A stretch of 64,000 nt of DNA from Arundinibacter roseus (lineage in GTDB: Bacteria > Bacteroidota > Bacteroidia > Cytophagales > Spirosomataceae): assembly GCF_004348825.1 (NCBI RefSeq), contig NZ_SMJU01000018.1, forward strand, positions 1 through 64,000. The letters are read 5' to 3'. The translations under genes were made by a program, and so were the position numbers. Position 1 is the stretch's first letter; each line of letters opens with the position of its first letter. Below, in pieces: positions 23,401 to 32,261 of the stretch. The notes below the pieces were generated by a model, which ran no database searches, was not told the origin of the DNA, and saw nothing but the letters and a program-made list of their open reading frames with translations.

Positions 23401-25101
23401 ATGTCCGTCGTCAATCAACAAACATATCCGTGGCTAAGCGCCTATCCTAAGGGAGTTCCCTATGAGATAAATCCTGATGCGTATCCTTCGCTGCTCGAAT
23501 TAATGGAAGAAGGTTTCCAGAAATATGCCGGGCAGGCAGCCTATTCAAATATGGGTAAAGAGCTGACATTCGGTGAGATCGACCGCCTGTCGCGCGATTT
23601 TGCGGCATATCTGCAAAGCATCGGCATGCAGCAGGGCGACCGTATGGCGATTCAGATGCCCAATGTGCTGCAATATCCGGTAGTAATGTTCGGAGCTCTG
23701 CGTGCGGGAATTACTATCGTTAACACCAATCCTCTTTATACGTGCCGCGAAATGCTGCATCAGTTCAAGGATTCGGGTGCCAAAGCCATTGTAATCCTGG
23801 CCAACTTTGCCAATAATCTTGAAAAAATACTGCCCGAAACAAAAATTGAGCATGTAATAGTTACAGAAATTGGCGACTTGCTGGGTTTTCCTAAAAAACT
23901 GATTGTCAATACCGTAGTAAAATATATCAAAAAAATGGTTCCGGCATATAGCCTTCCTACGGCGGTTTCTTTTGGAACGGCCCTTAGCAAAGGCGCTGCT
24001 GCGAGCTACAAACGCCCAAATGTTTCTAACCTTGAACTAGCCTTCATTCAGTATACCGGCGGCACCACGGGCGTATCCAAAGGTGCAATGCTCAACCACC
24101 GCAATCTGATTTCTAACGTGGAAGCCAACAACGAATGGCTAAAACCGCTGATGGGCGAAAACCTGCACAATCCGGTAATTGTAGCAGCGCTACCGCTCTA
24201 TCACGTATACGCCCTGACGGTTAACGCACTATCAGCCCTGAAAAGCGGCGGCATGAATCTGTTAATTACCAATCCGCGCGATATGGATGGGTTTATTAAG
24301 GATTTGAAAAAATATCGGGTAACAATCTTTACCGGCCTGAATACTTTGTACAATGGCCTGCTGAACAACCCAAAATTTAGCGAAGTTGATTTTAGCCTCT
24401 TAAAAATCACTTCGGCTGGCGGCATGGCACTGCAAAGCGTCGTGGCTGAGCGTTGGTACAAAGCCACCGGCTGTTTGCCCGCCGAAGGCTACGGTCTTTC
24501 GGAAACATCACCGGTGCTTTCTTCCAACCCGCTTGTTGGCGAAAACCGCATTGGATCTATCGGCATTCCCTGGCCAAGTACCGAAATGCGTATCATGCGG
24601 GAAGATGGCACCTGGGCCGACGATGACGAACCCGGCGAGATTTGTGCCAAAGGACCGCAGGTAATGCCCGGCTACTACAACCGCCCCGACGAAACCGCCA
24701 AGGTTATGTTTGAAGATGAAAGTGGGCGATGGTTCAAAACCGGAGACGTGGGTGTCCGTAGTGCTGATGGTTATTTCAAAATCGTGGATCGCAAAAAAGA
24801 TATGATTCTGGTCTCAGGCTTTAATGTGTATCCAAATGAAATAGAGGAAGTTATAGCCCAATGTCCGGGAGTTCTGGAAGTGGCCTGCGTGGGCGTGCCC
24901 GACGAAAAGTCAGGGGAAGCTGTAAAAATATTTGTGGTCAAAAAAGATCCAAACCTGACCAAAGAGCAGGTAATGACCTATTACAGAGAACACCTGACGG
25001 CTTATAAATGCCCCCGTCATATTGAATTCAGGGACGAACTACCCAAAACCAACGTAGGAAAAATCCTGCGCCGGGCGCTACGTGATGAAACATCGGCCTA
25101 G
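23401..25101 (+). CDS. Long-chain acyl-CoA ligase, FadD-like AMP-forming enzyme
   Basis: This 566-residue enzyme activates fatty acids to acyl-CoA through acyl-adenylates. The P-loop-like motif YTGGTTGVSKG is at 218-228. GYGLSETSP forms the adenine-binding A5 motif, the aspartate of WFKTGDVG follows, and the acyl-adenylate lysine K554 is in PKTNVGKILRR. Overall similarity and length fit FadD more than short-chain or aryl ligases. It feeds beta-oxidation or phospholipid synthesis at the membrane. The gene is monocistronic, closed by a strong terminator at 25161-25200. Confidence 0.9.
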   Translation: MSVVNQQTYPWLSAYPKGVPYEINPDAYPSLLELMEEGFQKYAGQAAYSNMGKELTFGEIDRLSRDFAAYLQSIGMQQGDRMAIQMPNVLQYPVVMFGALRAGITIVNTNPLYTCREMLHQFKDSGAKAIVILANFANNLEKILPETKIEHVIVTEIGDLLGFPKKLIVNTVVKYIKKMVPAYSLPTAVSFGTALSKGAAASYKRPNVSNLELAFIQYTGGTTGVSKGAMLNHRNLISNVEANNEWLKPLMGENLHNPVIVAALPLYHVYALTVNALSALKSGGMNLLITNPRDMDGFIKDLKKYRVTIFTGLNTLYNGLLNNPKFSEVDFSLLKITSAGGMALQSVVAERWYKATGCLPAEGYGLSETSPVLSSNPLVGENRIGSIGIPWPSTEMRIMREDGTWADDDEPGEICAKGPQVMPGYYNRPDETAKVMFEDESGRWFKTGDVGVRSADGYFKIVDRKKDMILVSGFNVYPNEIEEVIAQCPGVLEVACVGVPDEKSGEAVKIFVVKKDPNLTKEQVMTYYREHLTAYKCPRHIEFRDELPKTNVGKILRRALRDETSA

Positions 25102-25160
25102 CCCTCTCTTTTGCGGGTAGTTTACTACTTCCCGATTTTTGTTCACAAAAGATTAATCAT

Positions 25161-25200
25161 AAAAAAGCGCGTTGATGTTTCAGACACAGCGCGCTTTTTT
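25161..25200. terminator. Bidirectional intrinsic terminator after the acyl-CoA ligase gene
   Basis: AAAAAAGCGCG and CGCGCTTTTTT form a perfect 11-bp stem around an 18-nt loop, with A and T tracts that make it work on either strand. It lies about 60 bp after the acyl-CoA ligase stop codon. Confidence 0.85.
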
Positions 25201-25235
25201 GTAGTTTTAACCTAACCCTAACCAACCGACGCCTC

Positions 25236-25967
25236 ATGGGACTTCAAAGAAAAACACTTGTACTACTGCACGGCCACGGAATGGATCATACCATTTGGGA
25301 TGAACTTTGCCCTCTGCTTAATGAGTCGTATACCATTATTCGGCCCAATATTTCGTTTTTGACGAGTTGCCATTCCATGGACGACTATGCAGACGAGCTG
25401 CATCGCCTGCTCACCAATGCCAGTATTTCCCGCTGCACGCTCATCGGGCATTCTATGGGCGGATATATTGCCCTGGCTTTTGCGGCAAAATACCCAGAAA
25501 TGCTGGAAGGCTTTGGCCTTTTTCATTCGTCGGCACTTGCCGATCCGGATGCCAAGAAGCATCAGCGCAACCAAATGATCGATCTGCTTCGTACGCACGG
25601 AGCCGAAGCTTTTATTAAACATACAACTGGAAATTTATTCGGAGACAGGTTCAAGGAAGTTTTTCCTCAGAAAATTCAGGAGCACAGCAAGCGCTATGGT
25701 CAGCTATCGTCGGAGGCCCTTGCCGTGGGTATGGAGGCGATGCGCGACCGCCCCGACCGTACGGACGTACTTCGGCAGCTCCCTTTTCCGGTACTTTTCG
25801 TGATTGGCATGCAGGATCAGCTCGTGCCCTTTGAGAAAGTCATGGAGCAGGTACGGCTTCCCCGTCAGGGCTACCCGTTTATTCTGGCCGAAGCCGGGCA
25901 CATGGGAATGGTCGAACGGCCCGACGCCGCCGCACGTATTCTGCAATGGTACATGGATCAGGAATAA
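25236..25967 (+). CDS. Alpha/beta hydrolase
   Basis: This 243-residue cytosolic alpha/beta-fold hydrolase has the oxyanion HGHGMD near residue 12, nucleophile elbow GHSMGG with S73, an aspartate in GMQDQLVPF and the catalytic histidine in EAGHMGM near residue 225. This is the form of small esterases and carboxylic-ester hydrolases such as BioH- or MenH-like proteins, but no specific activity can be assigned. It stands alone after the acyl-CoA ligase terminator. Confidence 0.85.
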   Translation: MGLQRKTLVLLHGHGMDHTIWDELCPLLNESYTIIRPNISFLTSCHSMDDYADELHRLLTNASISRCTLIGHSMGGYIALAFAAKYPEMLEGFGLFHSSALADPDAKKHQRNQMIDLLRTHGAEAFIKHTTGNLFGDRFKEVFPQKIQEHSKRYGQLSSEALAVGMEAMRDRPDRTDVLRQLPFPVLFVIGMQDQLVPFEKVMEQVRLPRQGYPFILAEAGHMGMVERPDAAARILQWYMDQE

Positions 25968-26363
25968 AGTAGCTGTTAGCTTTTGGTTATTAGCTTTTTC
26001 ATCTAATTGATTTTCAGACTATTAAAATGTTTTTTGTAAAATAGTTCATTCTGATTCTGCTTGATTACCAAATAAATTGAATTCAATTAGAATACCAATC
26101 GCCATTAGACTTCCAGAAAGTTTGATGGCGGTTGCATGTATGCAGGATTCCTGAGCAATTTCATTCCATGATCTCACCTTAGATTTTCTCCCTAGTCAAG
26201 ATTCAAGCAGACCTTTTCCACGATTATGCGTAAGATTTACTGGAAAAATAAATTTCTCTGAATCGAAAATCAGCCTGCCCGTACATTTACAAACCAGGAA
26301 CTCAAACGAAAACCACCGACCCTTCGTTATAGCTCACATACACAATACTATTTTGAGATTTTT
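25968..26363. other. Intergenic region with a 14-bp palindrome, no gene seen
   Basis: These 396 AT-rich bp hold no convincing open frame. AATTGAATTCAATT at 26075-26088 is a perfect palindrome, and CGCCAT / ATGGCG form a short hairpin near 26110-26135. The 3' part presumably carries the promoter of the lipase-like gene, but no clean -33/-7 pair is seen. Confidence 0.45.
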
Positions 26364-27566
26364 ATGAAACAGCGTTCTGAACTATTTATTTTTAGAAAAA
26401 GTCTTTGGCTACTGGCTTGGAGTTTATTGATAATTACCTCCTGCTCACGCGAAGATTCCCCCACCCCACCCCAAAATAGCTATCTTGTTGAAAGTAGCGT
26501 CATCACTGAACTTTCCAGTGAAAACATCATTCAGCAAGTCAGCGGTCTTAATCCGCTCTTGCCGGGATTTATAAGAAATGGCGTCAAAGCGTATCGCCTC
26601 ACGTACAAAACAAAAAATACGGACGGCACCGAAATCCTGGCTTCCGGTGCGCTCATTATTCCGATTACTACTCAGCCCGCCGCCCTGATTAGTGTGCAAC
26701 ACGGTACCATTACAAGCGACGAGCAGGCACCATCCAACTTCAATGCAAACAGTGAAGCCTACCTTGCCGGATCGCTTTTTGGCGCTTTGGGCTATATTAT
26801 TGCTTATCCTGACTATATCGGCTATGGTGCTTCCAAAGATTTGCCGCATCCCTACGAACATCGGGCAAGCCTGGCTTCGGCATCTTTGGATATGTTGCGG
26901 GCGGCCAAAGAATTTCTGGCCAATCAGGACGAAATCGACTGGGACGAGCGGCTGTACATTGCAGGTTACTCAGAAGGCGGCTATGCCACGATGAGTTTGC
27001 AAAAAGAAATCGAAGAAAATGCGGCTACCGAATTTAACCTGCGGGCGTCGAGTTGCGGAGCGGGCGCCTACGACAAAACCTCGTTCATGAAGTACCTGAT
27101 CAATACGGAAACTCACAGAATTTCGGGCTTCAATCGCTCCTATCTGTGGGTAACGCTGACCTACGACCGCGTGTACGGCCTCAACCGCCCGGCGTCGTAC
27201 TATTTCAAGGAACCGTACGCAAGTCAGATTCAACAACAGGCGGAGAATGCTCCTATTCCGGTTTCGTTCAATACCATTTTTACAGATAGCTTCAAACAGG
27301 CAATAAATTCGGGAACGGACACCGGTTTTTTGAACGCCGTTGCGGACAACGATGTGTTCGACTGGAAACCCCGTACGCCCACTCAATTGTACCACGGCAC
27401 TGCTGATCGGCTGGTTTTCTATTTCAATTCTGAGAATGCTTTCAATGCGATGAAAAATCGCGGTGCTACGAATGTCTCCCTGATTCCAATTCAAAATGCT
27501 GATCACGATACCGCTCTCGACGAATTTTTGTTGGGTACGCTTAGCTTTTTTACAACCAACCCATGA
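26364..27566 (+). CDS. Secreted alpha/beta-hydrolase lipoprotein (secretory-lipase-like)
   Basis: This 400-residue exported hydrolase is lipid-anchored through C27 after the lipobox IITS. The nucleophile elbow GYSEGG contains S203. HGT (113-115) lies near the oxyanion region, and the acid and base are probably the D of GTADRLV and the H of NADHDTA near the C-terminus. The domain order and the YPDYIGYGAS segment recall secreted lipases and tripeptidyl-peptidase-like hydrolases of Bacteroidota. Whether it cleaves esters or peptides cannot be decided. It lies 25 bp before the MscS gene on the same strand. Confidence 0.82.
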   Translation: MKQRSELFIFRKSLWLLAWSLLIITSCSREDSPTPPQNSYLVESSVITELSSENIIQQVSGLNPLLPGFIRNGVKAYRLTYKTKNTDGTEILASGALIIPITTQPAALISVQHGTITSDEQAPSNFNANSEAYLAGSLFGALGYIIAYPDYIGYGASKDLPHPYEHRASLASASLDMLRAAKEFLANQDEIDWDERLYIAGYSEGGYATMSLQKEIEENAATEFNLRASSCGAGAYDKTSFMKYLINTETHRISGFNRSYLWVTLTYDRVYGLNRPASYYFKEPYASQIQQQAENAPIPVSFNTIFTDSFKQAINSGTDTGFLNAVADNDVFDWKPRTPTQLYHGTADRLVFYFNSENAFNAMKNRGATNVSLIPIQNADHDTALDEFLLGTLSFFTTNP

Positions 27567-27591
27567 TCGCATTTTTGTTTCTGACTAAGCT

Positions 27592-28557
27592 TTGAAACCA
27601 ATGATATTCCAATTCATTCTGGCTCAGGCACAACCTGCACTTGAAAAAGGAGCGCAGAAAATCAGTCGCGGGCTTCCCCGGGAGGTACAGCGCTTTCTGG
27701 AATTTGATTTGTTGAAAATTAAAAACTATCAGATTACGGTTTTTGATGTACTCCTGATTCTGTTGCTGATTGTGGTGGCCCGGTTGCTGGTTTGGGTATT
27801 TAGTAAGATACTCCGGCAGGGCTTTTTTCGTCGCAAACAGGTGGATCAGGGGCGGCAGGAAGCGGTCATTCAGCTGATCAAATACTTCATTTATGTGCTT
27901 GTCATTATCTTCGGCCTGGAAGTCATCGGCGTTCAGCTCTCGCTGCTTTTAGCAGGTTCGGCGGCGCTGTTGGTGGGCGTCGGGCTTGGCTTGCAGCAAA
28001 CATTCAACGATCTGGTATCGGGTTTGATTTTGCTTTTTGAAGGAAGTATCAATATTGGCGACATTGTTGAACTTGACAACGGACTGGTAGGCCGGGTAAC
28101 CGACATCGGCCTGCGAACGTCCAAGCTCGAAACCCGGGATTCGATCGGATTAATCGTTCCGAATTCAAAATTTATCAATGATAACATCATTAACTGGTCA
28201 CATAATCGTTCCCTGACCCGGTTTATCATTACCGTTCGTGTAGCCTACAAGCACGATCCGCGGCAAGTGGAAGCACTCCTGCTGGCAGCCGCACAAACTC
28301 ATGCGGAAGTAGCGCAGAATCCGCCGGTAACCGTTCGGCTCATGGATTTTGGAGAATCGGGCATGCACTACGAATTACTTTTCTGGACGTACAGTGCCTG
28401 GCGGATTGAATACGTGAAGAGCGAAATTCGATTTGAGCTGATTGAAAAGTTTCGGGAAAATTCCATTGAAATTCCGTACAATCAATTTGACCTAAACCTA
28501 AAACAGGGTTGGGAAGGCTTTGTAGAAAAATGGCAGGAAAAAAAGTCTGACCTCTAA
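27592..28557 (+). CDS. MscS-family small-conductance mechanosensitive channel
   Basis: This 321-residue inner-membrane channel is predicted to release solutes on hypo-osmotic shock. Three transmembrane helices lie at about 45-70, 95-115 and 120-140. The third, glycine- and alanine-rich, helix (LLLAGSAALLVGVGLGLQQTF) lines the pore. The beta domain contains NIGDIVELDNGLVGRVTDIGL and the canonical VPNSKFI motif, followed by a C-terminal cytoplasmic alpha/beta domain. Length is near that of E. coli MscS. It may be coexpressed with the lipase-like gene upstream. Confidence 0.92.
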   Translation: MKPMIFQFILAQAQPALEKGAQKISRGLPREVQRFLEFDLLKIKNYQITVFDVLLILLLIVVARLLVWVFSKILRQGFFRRKQVDQGRQEAVIQLIKYFIYVLVIIFGLEVIGVQLSLLLAGSAALLVGVGLGLQQTFNDLVSGLILLFEGSINIGDIVELDNGLVGRVTDIGLRTSKLETRDSIGLIVPNSKFINDNIINWSHNRSLTRFIITVRVAYKHDPRQVEALLLAAAQTHAEVAQNPPVTVRLMDFGESGMHYELLFWTYSAWRIEYVKSEIRFELIEKFRENSIEIPYNQFDLNLKQGWEGFVEKWQEKKSDL

Positions 28558-28657
28558 ATTTTAAAAGAACCTTTTGATAGCTTTGCTGCGTTAAAAGTCT
28601 ATTCAATTACTATACTATCAGGCGTTGCTACTCCTGCAATTTCCAACCGAACACTAC

Positions 28658-29533
28658 ATGGCCTCTTCAATTCTTGACCTCGTTGGCAACACGCCACTTG
28701 TTGAATTAAAACGCATAAATCCCAATCCAAACGTAACTATTTACGGAAAACTGGAAGGGAATAATCCCGGAAGCAGCGTGAAAGATCGGGCAGCATTCAG
28801 CATGATTAAGGGCGCTTTGGATCGAGGGGAAATCAACGCCAAAACCCGCCTCATCGAAGCGACAAGCGGAAATACGGGTATTGCACTTGCTATGATTGCG
28901 AGTATTTATGGAATTGATATTGAGCTCGTAATGCCCGCGAACTCAACCCGGGAGCGTGTATTGACCATGGAAGCGTTTGGCGCCAAAGTAACCCTGACCG
29001 ACGGCATTGAAAGTGCCCGTGACTACGCCGACGCAAAGGCGCAGGAACCCGGCTATTTTATGCTTAATCAGTTTGCCAATCCGGATAACTGGAAAGCACA
29101 CTACCGCACCACCGGACCGGAGATATGGCGGGATACGGCCGGGAAAGTCACTCATTTTGTTTCTTCAATGGGCACTACGGGTACCATCATGGGCACGTCA
29201 CGTTTTTTGAAAGAGCAAAACCCTGACGTTCAGATTGTCGGCTGTCAGCCTACGGATGGATCGAGTATTCCGGGTATACGGAAATGGCCCGAAGAATATC
29301 TGCCAAAGATTTTTGAACGCGAGCGGGTAGATCGGGTTATTGAAGTTTCGGCTGATAATGCTACTGCCACAACTCGCCGCCTTGCTCGTGAAGAGGGCGT
29401 TTTTGCGGGCATGAGCAGCGGAGGCGCTGCCTGGGCTGCCGTGCAACTGGCTCAGGAACTGGATTCAGGCGTCATCGTGACGATTGTCTGCGACCGCGGC
29501 GACCGCTACCTGTCGAGTGATTTGTTTGGGTAG
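28658..29533 (+). CDS. cysM: Cysteine synthase B (O-acetylserine sulfhydrylase, CysM-type)
   Basis: This PLP enzyme makes cysteine from O-acetylserine (or a related acceptor) and sulfide or thiosulfate. I start it at ATG 28658, giving 291 residues beginning MASSILDLVGNTPLVELKRIN. The upstream TTG at 28625 would add an unrelated leader. The PLP lysine is K42 in NPGSSVKDRAAF, the substrate loop is ATSGNTG and the phosphate-binding glycines are in SSMGTTGTIMG. The KLEGNNPGSSVKDR form is closer to CysM than to CysK. It stands alone, next to an endonuclease V fragment in the opposite orientation. Confidence 0.9.
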   Translation: MASSILDLVGNTPLVELKRINPNPNVTIYGKLEGNNPGSSVKDRAAFSMIKGALDRGEINAKTRLIEATSGNTGIALAMIASIYGIDIELVMPANSTRERVLTMEAFGAKVTLTDGIESARDYADAKAQEPGYFMLNQFANPDNWKAHYRTTGPEIWRDTAGKVTHFVSSMGTTGTIMGTSRFLKEQNPDVQIVGCQPTDGSSIPGIRKWPEEYLPKIFERERVDRVIEVSADNATATTRRLAREEGVFAGMSSGGAAWAAVQLAQELDSGVIVTIVCDRGDRYLSSDLFG

Positions 29534-29534
29534 T

Positions 29535-29855
29535 TCAGCTTTCAAAAAGAGTTGTCGGAAAATCGGTTTGTGCGATTTTATATTTCCGCCGAAGTTCATT
29601 TACAAAAAGGTGCGCCTGCCGTGTTGGTTCAGGCAAGCGATAGCCCGTGTAGCACTGTAAAGTAAGCGCCACCGAGGTCGATAAATCAATCAAATGACCG
29701 GGAGAAATAAACACGGGATTCACTTTGTTTTTGGTGCGGAGCGCTGCGCCAATCGTTTCTCCCCGATGGATCATCGGTTCCCAGGAACCTCTTTCGGGCG
29801 CCGGGTCTGCAAATTTTCCTACTAAAACTGATTTTCCAAGAAAAAAGCGTGCCAT
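29535..29855 (-). pseudogene. Truncated endonuclease V (C-terminal half only)
   Basis: The 106 residues match the second half of endonuclease V, the enzyme that cuts DNA or RNA next to inosine: GKSVLVGKF, an IGAALRTK strand, VNPVFISPGHLIDL and YRLPEPTRQAH are characteristic. Bacterial endonuclease V has about 220 residues. The missing N-terminal half holds most catalytic acids, leaving only the late His in SPGH. Upstream on the same strand there are just 25 bp before the end of the T9SS gene, so the first half is not merely frameshifted but absent. It is best read as a remnant left by a deletion. Confidence 0.75.
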
Positions 29856-29880
29856 TTTACATGAAAATAGTTGCGTACGA

Positions 29881-32103
29881 TTATTCTACCATCACTTTGT
29901 GGCTCTCTTGACGGTCCGGGTAACGAGCCCGAAAAATATACAGCCCCGGGGTCCATTTTGACACTTCGAGGCTTAGTTCGGTAGTAGATTTTAGCTGTAA
30001 ATTTTCTTTCATTAGCCTTCCATCGGAGGTAAAAATATCCAGAAATGCTTCCTGCCTACTTCGGATTTGCACATAATTTCTGGCTGGGTTGGGATACACG
30101 ACCAGCGTAGCTGCGGGCGAGGGCTCCACCGACGTGATGCTGACTGGGAGAATATTGCGCAGCAGTCGCACGCCCCCGCCGTAAGTTCCAACGGCTACAT
30201 CGGGTTTGCCATCTCCCGAATAATCAGCCGTGGTGGCATGAAGATAAGCACCGAGTTTTGGGGCAAGGGTATTGGTTCCAAAGCCAACCAGCAAACTATC
30301 ACGGCGGGTCCATTGGCCCCAGGCTCCCGAATGAAATATACGTACCATGCCTGTTTGGTCGGCAGTCAGCAAATCGGGCCGCCCGTCCAGGTCCATATCT
30401 GCCACTGAAATGGAGACAAAGCGTCCGGCAAAATTTGAACGGACCTGCGCAAGTGACTCGGTTTGCAGGTCAAATACCGGCTGACGGACAGTTCCTGTGT
30501 TTAGATAATATTCAATATTTCCCTGCGCTTTTCCCACAATCAGATCCAGATCACCATCCTGATCAGTATCATAGAAATAGGGCGAATCACTCGCCTGCAC
30601 ACCCGCCGGGAGTCTGACAACAACCGCTTCGCTCATGGTCACCCGAACGGCAGCGCCTTGTGGTGCACGATTGGGCAAATAGCGATATTCCAAACCCTGG
30701 AAAGAAATTCCGGCAAAACCCAGATCAGCCACGCCATCTCCATCAAAATCGGCCCATTGGGGTTTTACCTGCGTCAGTTGAATACTTTTGGAGAAATCCA
30801 GATATTCATCGTTTACCCATTCAAAGCGAGGCTCCTGTGCCGTGCCAACATTACGAAACAAGAGCAAACTCCCCCTAAAACCGGTTGCACCGCGCACTCC
30901 GCCCGTGCCCACCAGCATATCCTGATCGCCATCACCATCTATATCAAAAAACGAAGGAGCGGCATTTTCACCCACATCAATCATCTGATCCTGCAAAAAA
31001 TCCTTTTGACGAAGCACGTACTCCGGCAGGTTTTCGGTCCCCGCATTGTGATAGTACCAGGCAGAAGCCCGAAAGTCCATCAGATTGCCTTCGTTGGTGT
31101 AGACATTTGGCGCGGCGAGTAAATCTTTTTTGCCATCAAAATCAACATCTTCGGCATATACAGCCGGAAAAATCGTAAAGTTGATGGGATCTTTGGCCGG
31201 AAAATTTATATCAAAACTTGTAAAACTAGCGACCCGGTTGGTACCCGTATTGACGAGCCGGGCTACGTTGTCGCAGGTGACGTGCCCCATGAGCATATCT
31301 TTTTTGCCATCTCCATTCAAATCCTGCAAAAGAATAGAATTCCCGGCGTGCATGATGCGCCCGTTGGGAAGCGGGTCTTTCAGATTTTCGAGCGACCCAC
31401 AGTCTACTCCCAAACTAAAATCGTTGCAGTGTTCTTTTACAAAATTACCCCAACACAATCCATTTCTGACAAATTCGAGGCTATCGGGCACGCCATAGCG
31501 CTCCATGCTCATGTTTTGGTGCATTTCAGCAAAATTCCCCAGAATCTCAAACGTCACAATATCCATATCCCCGTCATCGTCAACGTCGATTAATGCAGGA
31601 ATATCCGTAGCAACTACCAGCAAATTGAGAGGCCCGGAAAAACCGTACGAATTGAGTAAAGGTTTGTGCAGTTTCCAGGTCCAGTTTGTGGCGGTTGTTG
31701 TTTGTTTGTATACCCGAATTCCCTGTGGCGTGTGGGTAAAAAGTTCTTTCTGACCATCGGCATCAAAATCAACCAGCAACATCCAGTTTTCCATCGACGG
31801 AAACAGCGTTTCAAAGTAGGGAGCGTGCCGGTAGGTTTTAGTGGCTGCATCTCCCACAAACGTACTGACGCGGTTGGTGGTGCGATCAAAAACGACCAGA
31901 TCCGGCACACCGTCTTTGTTCAGATCCATGGTCGAAAATTGCCCTGCATTGAGCCCTCCGGCCCATGGATTTTGCAACGGAACCGCGTTGCGGATCACGG
32001 GGGTAAGCGTATCGAGCTGAAACCACGCCTGCTGCGCTCGAACCGGAGATGCAGCACTTAGGCCGATGAGACACGCAAAGTATAGGTACAGATTCCGTTT
32101 CAT
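29881..32103 (-). CDS. VCBS/FG-GAP repeat protein with type IX secretion sorting domain
   Basis: This 740-residue secreted or cell-surface protein has a signal peptide ending near residue 23. Repeated FG-GAP/VCBS units follow, marked by D-x-D-x-D-G-x-x-D calcium-binding loops such as DLNKDGVPDLVVFD, DFDADGQKELF, DIDGDGDQDMLVG and DTDQDGDLDLIVG, building a probable seven-bladed propeller. The last 75 residues (VVYPNPARNYVQI through KVMVE) are a type A sorting domain recognised by the type IX system. No enzymatic motif is seen, so a binding or adhesive role is likely. The gene ends 25 bp from the endonuclease V remnant. Confidence 0.88.
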   Translation of the reverse strand: MKRNLYLYFACLIGLSAASPVRAQQAWFQLDTLTPVIRNAVPLQNPWAGGLNAGQFSTMDLNKDGVPDLVVFDRTTNRVSTFVGDAATKTYRHAPYFETLFPSMENWMLLVDFDADGQKELFTHTPQGIRVYKQTTTATNWTWKLHKPLLNSYGFSGPLNLLVVATDIPALIDVDDDGDMDIVTFEILGNFAEMHQNMSMERYGVPDSLEFVRNGLCWGNFVKEHCNDFSLGVDCGSLENLKDPLPNGRIMHAGNSILLQDLNGDGKKDMLMGHVTCDNVARLVNTGTNRVASFTSFDINFPAKDPINFTIFPAVYAEDVDFDGKKDLLAAPNVYTNEGNLMDFRASAWYYHNAGTENLPEYVLRQKDFLQDQMIDVGENAAPSFFDIDGDGDQDMLVGTGGVRGATGFRGSLLLFRNVGTAQEPRFEWVNDEYLDFSKSIQLTQVKPQWADFDGDGVADLGFAGISFQGLEYRYLPNRAPQGAAVRVTMSEAVVVRLPAGVQASDSPYFYDTDQDGDLDLIVGKAQGNIEYYLNTGTVRQPVFDLQTESLAQVRSNFAGRFVSISVADMDLDGRPDLLTADQTGMVRIFHSGAWGQWTRRDSLLVGFGTNTLAPKLGAYLHATTADYSGDGKPDVAVGTYGGGVRLLRNILPVSITSVEPSPAATLVVYPNPARNYVQIRSRQEAFLDIFTSDGRLMKENLQLKSTTELSLEVSKWTPGLYIFRARYPDRQESHKVMVE

Positions 32104-32261
32104 TGAGGATAATTTGATGTAATTTTGGAGCGTTTCCTTCTAAATCAGGCAATGGTTCAGAAAAGAATCCGCTAATAGCTGTACACCCCTGTGCAGATGC
32201 AGTGGTGTACTAAATTACAACGAATTCCAGCCCCTTGTTGTCATAAGAAAATTAAAAAATC

